Source: Promethearchaeota archaeon (GTDB lineage Archaea; Asgardarchaeota; Lokiarchaeia; Sigynarchaeales; SOKP01). From it: a stretch of 8,674 nt of DNA. Below, one piece after another: positions 1-5,345 of the stretch. The stretch spans positions 1 to 8,674 of the forward strand of contig JAEOTL010000417.1 in the NCBI GenBank assembly GCA_016839845.1. Reading direction: 5' to 3'. The translations under genes were made by a program, and so were the position numbers. Below the pieces are notes generated by a model that was not told the DNA's origin, made no database searches, and worked only from the letters and a program-made list of their open reading frames with translations. Position 1 is the stretch's first letter. The number at the start of each line of letters is the position of its first letter.

Positions 1-1329
1 AAGGCAGTAGCACCACAGCAACCAAAAAAAGAAATAGAGATTGGTTATATTAAAGATCTTTTTCCAGAAGAAATAATACTAAGAATTAGATTCCTACATT
101 TTAAATTGAAGAAATTGGAACTTACTATTGAGAAACCAAGTGAGGAGGTATCTTATGATGATTTAGATCTCTTCTCAGAATATATTGATCTCTTGAATAT
201 AAATTATAAAACTAAGAATCAAAATTTGGTTATAAAAGAATTAGCTATCACAACTAACTATACAGATCCTATTGATAATCAGGAGATCGATATTTATGAT
301 ATCATGTTCGAATGCGCTCGTGTTTCCTGGGTATTAGCAGGACTATATGCACACCTTTCTAATAATTTTGAAAAAGCGGAAGATTGGGAAAACTCTATTA
401 CATCAATGGTAAGGTGTAGTAAGATGTATAAGACAGCGGCATATTTTAGTGCAGCTGCAGTTAATCAAAACAATAAAGGTAAAAGTTTAGAACCAAAAAA
501 TTTAGAATTTGAGTCTGAACAGAGCAGAATTTTAGCTCAGAGTCTTGCCGCGAATAAGGAAGAAAAGGAAGGTAGTTTAATTCTTGCTTCTAAATTATAT
601 TCAGGTCTCAGTTCATTGTCAATGAGATTGTTTTATTTAGGATTTTTTGACGAAAAAATAAAAAACCAGCTAAAGGCTCAATCTTCTTTTGATATGGGTA
701 AAGCTTGTTATATGAACGCTAAAGCTCTTCAAAAACTGGAAGTTTCTGAAACTTTGGATCAACAGACTCATATAAGGTTATTTGAAGATTTATTTAAAAA
801 AGCTGTTTATTATTTCTCAAAATCAGAAGAAATTTGGGAGTATATGCTAAAAAAATTTAAAGAAATAACAGAAAAGGAGAAAAAGAATATTCTCTTTAAT
901 TTGTCGGTTGTTAATGATAACATTATGGAAATTGATGTTGAAGTATATCCGTTAGAAGAACTTAAGAATATTAAAAATCCAGAGCCCTATATTGTTGTAC
1001 CTGAAAATTTAGCTGAAAAATTACCTAGAACGACATTATACTTGTCAAATATAAAACCTATGGATATGAATGTTGAGATATATAGAAAGTATAAAATAAA
1101 AAACTTAGAGAAACCAAATTTAAAAAGAAAAAAGGAAGAACTCCTAAGTAGAAAAACATCTATAGGAAGAACGATTAAAGAATTGAGAAGTTTATATGAT
1201 AATAATGATATTGATATAGGCAAATATACAGAACTTTATGAGTTATACACAACCAAATTAAATAATATTGAATTAGATATTCAAAAATTAGCTGGACCAA
1301 TTAATCAGGTTAAAAAAAAGAAGAAATGA
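1..1329 (+). CDS. BRO1/ALIX-like domain protein, 5' end cut by window edge
   Basis: The reading frame is open from base 1 (it begins K-A-V-A-P-Q-Q-P) to the TGA at 1327-1329, so 442 codons are visible and the true start lies outside. The TTG at 106 is internal, because conserved-looking helical sequence precedes it. From about codon 20 to 345 the pattern follows a BRO1 domain. There is an amphipathic pair ending in LFSEYIDLLNI, then a short strand/loop with TNYTDP (compare the 'TFTWKDAF' region of ALIX). Next comes the helix MFECARVSWVLAGLYAHL (BRO1 'YEKSCVLFNCAAL'), then long alpha-solenoid helices with SRILAQSLAANKE (BRO1 'LAQAQE'). Finally there is a VNDNIMEIDVEVYPLEEL segment (BRO1 'DNDFIYHDRVPDL'). 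Codons 373-430 form a charged helical hairpin, and the protein ends in five lysines. In eukaryotes, BRO1 domains bind ESCRT-III tails and bring ESCRT to membranes; that role is inferred here. A generic TPR-like solenoid is the main alternative. The stop overlaps the next gene by 4 bp. Confidence 0.65.
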   Translation, partial: KAVAPQQPKKEIEIGYIKDLFPEEIILRIRFLHFKLKKLELTIEKPSEEVSYDDLDLFSEYIDLLNINYKTKNQNLVIKELAITTNYTDPIDNQEIDIYDIMFECARVSWVLAGLYAHLSNNFEKAEDWENSITSMVRCSKMYKTAAYFSAAAVNQNNKGKSLEPKNLEFESEQSRILAQSLAANKEEKEGSLILASKLYSGLSSLSMRLFYLGFFDEKIKNQLKAQSSFDMGKACYMNAKALQKLEVSETLDQQTHIRLFEDLFKKAVYYFSKSEEIWEYMLKKFKEITEKEKKNILFNLSVVNDNIMEIDVEVYPLEELKNIKNPEPYIVVPENLAEKLPRTTLYLSNIKPMDMNVEIYRKYKIKNLEKPNLKRKKEELLSRKTSIGRTIKELRSLYDNNDIDIGKYTELYELYTTKLNNIELDIQKLAGPINQVKKKKK

Positions 1330-1856
1330 ATAAAAATACTATTTTATGGGGTGTTTTGATTGGGGCAATATTTGTGACTTTTATATTTAATCAAATACTT
1401 GCAATCTTGATTACAGTTGCACTTCTTAGTATTGCTCTTATCGTATATCTTATTTCTCTATCATTTAAGAAGAAACTTATAAGATCCATGGAAAGACATC
1501 TCAGAATTATTGATATGGATATTGCCCTAGAATTAGATGAACCGATTGAAAAAATTAGGAAAACATTGGATAAATTACTTAAAAATCAAAAAAGTAGATG
1601 GGGCTTACTAATCTTTTTGAATAACAGATATATTTACTATAATAATTTTTCTGTTGATAGATTATTAGAACTATTTGATCATGACCTGAAAGAAAAAGAG
1701 ATTTTAGAACAATTAAGGGATAGTATCGGAATAAGAACAAGAGCAGAAGTAAAAGTTATTAAGGATACTTTAATAAATCATAAAAAACAAGTGAAGCCTG
1801 AAGCCGACAAACTGACTAAAGTTAAGGATCAAATTCGAAAAAGCGAAATATACTAA
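1326..1856 (+). CDS. two-TM membrane protein with cytosolic winged-helix-like domain
   Basis: This 176-residue protein starts at the ATG that shares ATGA with the stop of the BRO1-like gene. There is only A-rich sequence and no Shine-Dalgarno upstream, so translation is probably coupled. Residues 6-21 and 24-46 are two hydrophobic helices joined by a very short turn (FNQ). The following KKK suggests that both termini are cytosolic. Residues 53-106 look like a winged helix: a leading helix (RSMERHLRII), a second helix (DMDIALEL), a recognition-type helix (PIEKIRKTLDKLLKN), then a beta wing (GLLIFLNNRYIYYN). Residues 108-155 are helical and highly charged, and may form a second small helical or HTH domain. 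No family is recognised with certainty. Membrane-tethered winged helices occur in transcription regulators, but ESCRT-II subunits, CHMP7 and DDRGK1-type proteins also use them for protein contacts. Being in one operon with a BRO1-like protein favours a scaffold or adaptor role; this is inference. Confidence 0.75.
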   Translation: MNKNTILWGVLIGAIFVTFIFNQILAILITVALLSIALIVYLISLSFKKKLIRSMERHLRIIDMDIALELDEPIEKIRKTLDKLLKNQKSRWGLLIFLNNRYIYYNNFSVDRLLELFDHDLKEKEILEQLRDSIGIRTRAEVKVIKDTLINHKKQVKPEADKLTKVKDQIRKSEIY

Positions 1857-1861
1857 AACTT

Positions 1862-1869
1862 AAAAAAAA
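1862..1869 (-). terminator. poly-T terminator of the SIR2-TPR gene
   Basis: Read on the - strand, an uninterrupted T8 lies 26 bases past the TAA of the SIR2-TPR gene. This is typical of archaeal intrinsic termination, which needs a T-rich tract and no hairpin. A weak 5-bp inverted repeat (GCGTT/AACGC, 1886-1902) overlaps the end of the CDS, but it is too short to weigh heavily. No comparable T-run serves the convergent + strand operon within the 39-bp gap, so + transcripts may run into the antisense of the SIR2-TPR gene. Confidence 0.45.
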
Positions 1870-1895
1870 TTCTCCATCCTAATTTGCGTTTTAAC

Positions 1896-4800
1896 TTAAC
1901 GCGTATTAATGAAATCACGATATAATACTCGAATTTTTGATACAAATTTAAATTGTTGAGATTTATCTTCTAACTGTCGCGCGATTTTTAATGCTTCTTC
2001 ATATTTTTTTACTGCTTCCAAATATTTACCCATAATTTTATAGATTTCTCCAATACGACTAATAATATCTATTCTTTTATATGAATCATTAGAATTTTCC
2101 GTTTGCTTTAACGCCTTTTCATAATAGTTCAAAGCTTTTTCATATTTGCCTTGAACCTTATATATAATCCCAAGAGGGAAAAGATCTTTTTTGTTAACAT
2201 TTTCTTTTGCCAAATATAGAACATCGTTTTCATGTTTAACATCGGATATGTCAAGTTTTACATCTTCTTTTGAAATGGGAATATCTTTTTTTTTAAGTAA
2301 GAGAAAGATAGATTCAATTTTGTTTTTTATATCTCTTATTTCTGAACCTTCAATCAAACCATAATTTCTAAAAATTAAAAGAGTTTCTTTGTAATGTTTC
2401 AACGCTTCTGGATAATTTCCTTGATCATGATGAATTAAAGCAATATTTTTGTGACATGCTGCTTTCACGTTGAAATCCTCCGATTCTTCCATTACTTTTA
2501 GAGCATTCGTGCATAATTTTAAAGCCTCTGAAAAGGTGCCTTTCAATCGCAAGATATTTCCAATATTATTAAGGCAAATTGCCTCTCCTCTGACATCTCG
2601 CAATTCTCTTTTAAGTTTTAAAGCATCTTCATACATTTTTAAGGCTGTAGGAAATTTGGCTTGTTTTGTAAAAACTTCCCCAATATTAAGAAGACATTCA
2701 GATTTCGAACTCAAATCTCCTAATTCATCGTAAAGCTCTACACACTTCTTATATTGTTTTAAAGCTTCAGGATAATATCCTTTTAATCGAAGAATATTCC
2801 CTATATTATCAAAGCACGAAGCTACTCCTTGTAAATCTGCTAATTGTTCATAAATAAGTAATGTTTTATTGAAATATGCCATTGAGTTTGGGTAATTTTT
2901 TTGATCAAAATAAATCATTGCGATCCTATGAAGGCTTAAGACCTGATCTTTTATTTTTCCTAATTGTTCATCAATTTTTAGTGCTTCCTTGTAATTAGTT
3001 AATGCTTTGGAGAAGTTTCCTTGAATTTGATGTATTGTACCAACGTTTTTAAGAGAAATAGAAATCTCTGTAAGATTTTTTGATTTTTTTCCTAAAGTTA
3101 GTGCTTCTTCATAATATTTTAGTGCTTCTTGATAATTTGCTAAACCGAAATTGACATTTGCGATATCAAACAGACAATTAGCTTTTCCCTTTAAATCTCC
3201 TATTTGATTATATGCCTTTAAAGCCCTCTTATTTCGTTTCAAAGCTTCAGAATAGTTCCCTTGCAATTTAAAAAAAGATACAATCATTCTCAGGGAATTA
3301 GCTATCTCGACCAAATTTCCTAAATTTTCATAAATTTTTAAGGCATTATTGTAATATTTTATTGCCTGTGGATAATCACCTTGGTCTGCGTTAATAGAAG
3401 CGATTATTTTAATAGAAATAGCTTTTTCCGTCAAATTTCTTAATTCATCATTGGCTTTAACAGCATTATTAGCAAATTTTAAAGCTTTAGAGTATTTCTT
3501 TTGAATTCTCATAATTTCACCAAGCCTATTTAAACATACAGCTTTTACTTGTAGTATACCCAGTTCTCTGTTAATCTTTAATGCACTTAGATAACTCTTT
3601 GTTGCTTTAGGATAATTTTTTTGTGCCAAAAAACATTCCCCGATACTTATATAGACTTTAGCTTTACTACTCAATTCTCCTAACTGCTTGTCAATTTTAA
3701 GAGCTCTAAGGTAATTTTTTAGAGCACTGTTATACTTCTTATTTTGGTAATGAATATTAGCAATGCTTTTAAGACCAGTAGCAATCCCTTTCGGATTGTC
3801 TAATTTTTCATTAACATCTAAAGTTTCTTCTAATCGGTTCAATGCTTCGGAGTAATTTCCCATTGAATGATGAATATTTGCAGTGATATCTAGAAAATGA
3901 GATCTCATGGTTAAAATATTCCTCTGTTTTCCAATCGTATCTCCTTTAGCTTGCTGATTTAAAGCTTCTGGATTTTTTAGTTGATAAAGATAACTTTTAG
4001 TGATTGCTTCTTGAGCCATTAATTTCCAAGATTTAACCTCGGCTAATGTTGTAAATCGGTTCATAATTTCAGAACATTTCATAGCTTCATTTAAAAAACC
4101 AAAATCATAATATATTCTAGCAGCTATTGAAACCTTTTCATATACATTTGGAATTTTGATGTTCTCTTTGAACCAATCCATGATACTTAGAGAGTTCAAA
4201 TCTAATTTTAATTTCGGTTTAATCTGAATTAAATCCTTAACCATCTTTGATGTATTTAAACTTGTAAGGTATATTTTACTCGCATTACTCATGAGACGGA
4301 TTTCTTGAAGGTTTTTAGCAGTGGAAATTAAATGTTTATCGATGTTTTTTGAATTTTGACTCTTACCTGAGGCTATCTCATAAATTTTCTCATAACCTGG
4401 TTGAATTGATTCTGAATGGTTTATCCAAATTATTTTTTTAAGATTTTTTAATACTCTCAGCGTCGGTATTATATCAGAATCATTTACTCCTGAATAACCC
4501 ATTATTACTAAAGAACGCCCCTCACAGATATTGTCTAATAACTCCCGCTTAAATGGTTCAATTTGAAATAGACTTTTTTTTATTTTACCTGATCCTAAGG
4601 TTTTTATGGTTTTAATTACAGAATCCCTTGTATCTTCTCCCGTTATAACATTTTTAGGGGTACCATGGATTTTATATATTGCTTTATATCCCCTTTCAAG
4701 TAATTCGGTAGGGTTAGAATAGATCACAAAATCTTCCTCTGTAATAACTGGTATAATTTCCTTATATGGAATATTTAGTTTGCTAAGAGCACCTTCAATT

Positions 4801-5150
4801 AAGAAATCAAAATTCGTAGTCATTACAAGATGCCCTTCTTTGATTAAATCCGCTAGGAAAAAATGTTGAAGATTGGGTTGATCAAATAAACCAAAAAAGT
4901 CAAAAATCTTATGATCCTCATCTAGACTATTACATATTATACTCAATAAGTGGTCTAATCCTAAATCTTCTATTTTAAGAATGTTTTCGATTTCAGACTC
5001 TGCACAAAAATTCTTAATCAATTCTCGTTTTATTTTATTGCTATCTGGGACATTTGAAGGAGCATCTACAGAACAACCTGCCCCTATTAGGAAAGTTAAC
5101 TTTTCATCATTTCCTATTAGATTCTTAATTTTGAGATTGGTCTGCTTCAT
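1896..5150 (-). CDS. SIR2-like NADase domain fused to a long TPR solenoid
   Basis: This is an intact protein of 1084 residues. Residues about 10-245 form a SIR2-like Rossmann domain. FLIGAGCSVDAPSNVP (20-35) is the NAD-binding loop. TTNFD (111-115) supplies the Asn used by SIR2 NADases, and KIHG (160-163) supplies the catalytic His. MGYSGVNDSD (217-226) is the late nucleotide-contact motif. There is no Cys4 zinc ribbon, so it is not a classical sirtuin deacetylase and fits the SIR2_2/ThsA-like NADase group. Residues 246-416 are a helical linker with no Walker A or NB-ARC motif. Residues 417-936 hold thirteen 40-residue TPRs, and 987-1066 hold two more after a charged, repeat-free spacer. The ATG start is the only usable one before the GAGCS motif, and no Shine-Dalgarno is visible. 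By family analogy the TPR arm would sense a ligand or partner and release NAD+ hydrolysis, as in abortive-infection immunity. The substrate and trigger are unknown. It is convergent with the BRO1-like operon. Confidence 0.85.
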   Translation of the reverse strand: MKQTNLKIKNLIGNDEKLTFLIGAGCSVDAPSNVPDSNKIKRELIKNFCAESEIENILKIEDLGLDHLLSIICNSLDEDHKIFDFFGLFDQPNLQHFFLADLIKEGHLVMTTNFDFLIEGALSKLNIPYKEIIPVITEEDFVIYSNPTELLERGYKAIYKIHGTPKNVITGEDTRDSVIKTIKTLGSGKIKKSLFQIEPFKRELLDNICEGRSLVIMGYSGVNDSDIIPTLRVLKNLKKIIWINHSESIQPGYEKIYEIASGKSQNSKNIDKHLISTAKNLQEIRLMSNASKIYLTSLNTSKMVKDLIQIKPKLKLDLNSLSIMDWFKENIKIPNVYEKVSIAARIYYDFGFLNEAMKCSEIMNRFTTLAEVKSWKLMAQEAITKSYLYQLKNPEALNQQAKGDTIGKQRNILTMRSHFLDITANIHHSMGNYSEALNRLEETLDVNEKLDNPKGIATGLKSIANIHYQNKKYNSALKNYLRALKIDKQLGELSSKAKVYISIGECFLAQKNYPKATKSYLSALKINRELGILQVKAVCLNRLGEIMRIQKKYSKALKFANNAVKANDELRNLTEKAISIKIIASINADQGDYPQAIKYYNNALKIYENLGNLVEIANSLRMIVSFFKLQGNYSEALKRNKRALKAYNQIGDLKGKANCLFDIANVNFGLANYQEALKYYEEALTLGKKSKNLTEISISLKNVGTIHQIQGNFSKALTNYKEALKIDEQLGKIKDQVLSLHRIAMIYFDQKNYPNSMAYFNKTLLIYEQLADLQGVASCFDNIGNILRLKGYYPEALKQYKKCVELYDELGDLSSKSECLLNIGEVFTKQAKFPTALKMYEDALKLKRELRDVRGEAICLNNIGNILRLKGTFSEALKLCTNALKVMEESEDFNVKAACHKNIALIHHDQGNYPEALKHYKETLLIFRNYGLIEGSEIRDIKNKIESIFLLLKKKDIPISKEDVKLDISDVKHENDVLYLAKENVNKKDLFPLGIIYKVQGKYEKALNYYEKALKQTENSNDSYKRIDIISRIGEIYKIMGKYLEAVKKYEEALKIARQLEDKSQQFKFVSKIRVLYRDFINTR
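1953..2192 (-). repeat. two separate C-terminal TPR units
   Basis: Residues 987-1066 carry two further 40-residue TPRs with turns GKYEKAL (1001) and GKYLEAV (1041). They are offset from the main array by a spacer of about 50 residues (937-986) that is rich in K, D and E and lacks TPR signature positions. They are out of the 40-residue phase of the main array (90 residues from the last turn), so they form a distinct cap or second binding module. Confidence 0.8.
2343..3902 (-). repeat. thirteen TPR units in exact 120-bp register
   Basis: Residues 417-936 of the SIR2-TPR protein repeat every 40 residues with no insertion or deletion. The GNYxEAL-type turn falls at residues 431, 471, 511, 551, 591, 631, 671, 711, 751, 791, 831, 871 and 911. 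The consensus unit is roughly A-x-x-L-x-x-I-A-x-I-H-x-x-x-G-N-Y-x-E-A-L-K-x-Y-x-x-A-L-K-I-x-x-x-L-G-D-L. The 40-residue unit, rather than the canonical 34, is typical of kinesin-light-chain/TPR_12-type repeats. A degenerate unit (NPEAL, residue 393) may precede the array. Confidence 0.9.
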
Positions 5151-5155
5151 TGTGG

Positions 5156-5204
5156 ATATATAAAGGATTTAGTAAGTTAATGATGTTTTAAGAGACTTAT
5201 TTAT
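5156..5204 (-). promoter_or_regulatory. candidate TATA elements upstream of the SIR2-TPR gene
   Basis: Two TATA-like elements lie upstream on the - strand. ATAAATAA (5204-5197) would place a transcription start near 5174 and give a leader of about 24 bases, the more sensible geometry. TTTATATAT (5164-5156) is closer to the archaeal consensus, but it sits only about 10 bases before the ATG. Used as a promoter, it would start RNA inside the coding region. The background is AT-rich, so both are weak calls. Confidence 0.25.
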
Positions 5205-5249
5205 CTATCGGATTTTGGAATTTTTAATACCTAAACCTTTATCTAGACT

Positions 5250-5260
5250 AAAAAAAAAAA
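5250..5260 (-). terminator. secondary T11 tract
   Basis: On the - strand an 11-base T run lies about 85 bases past the stop of the surface-protein gene and some 60 bases after the longer T24 tract. It probably acts as a backup terminator that protects the SIR2-TPR promoter from read-through. Confidence 0.4.
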
Positions 5261-5320
5261 TACACAGTGGGATTATTAAAATCACAAAATTCTAAAAATA
5301 GACGATAAATTTTTGAATCT

Positions 5321-5344
5321 AAAAAAAAAAAAAAAAAAAAAAAA
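5321..5344 (-). terminator. T24 poly-T terminator of the surface-protein gene
   Basis: An uninterrupted run of 24 T on the - strand begins one base after the TAA stop of the PPC-repeat protein. Archaeal RNA polymerase terminates at such tracts without a hairpin. Its exact length may be unreliable, because homopolymers of this size are error-prone in sequencing. Confidence 0.7.
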
Positions 5345-5345
5345 T

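Noticed and set aside
106..108. TTG as start of the first gene
   Set aside because: The frame is open to base 1, and the upstream residues look like part of the same protein, so the TTG is only the first permitted start codon inside the window.
987..1223. 78-codon - strand frame
   Set aside because: It is the antisense shadow of the BRO1-like gene, rich in Phe, Leu, Ile and Ser, as expected from A-rich coding sequence read backwards.
1311..1326. Programmed frameshift at the A-rich end of the BRO1-like gene
   Set aside because: The A8 run could be slippery, but both frames are complete, and the ATGA overlap with a good membrane-protein start explains the arrangement.
1886..1902. Hairpin GCGTT/AACGC as a bidirectional terminator
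   Set aside because: There are only five base pairs with a 7-base loop, overlapping coding sequence; the adjacent T8 tract explains - strand termination alone.
2470..2733. 87-codon + strand frame
   Set aside because: It lies fully inside the TPR array on the opposite strand, and its repeat-like look comes from the antisense of the TPRs.
2343..3902. CRISPR or noncoding tandem repeat
   Set aside because: The 120-bp periodicity is translated as TPR units with synonymous drift; there are no identical short repeats with unique spacers.
3903..4415. STAND/NB-ARC NTPase between SIR2 and TPRs
   Set aside because: No Walker A (GxxxxGKS/T) or Walker B motif is visible in residues 246-416; the segment is a plain helical linker.
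4416..5123. Classical sirtuin protein deacetylase
   Set aside because: No zinc-binding cysteine quartet is present between the His motif and the late GYSG motif.
4981..5163. 60-codon + strand frame
   Set aside because: It is antisense to the SIR2 domain, including the conserved GAGCS motif, and has no start signal.
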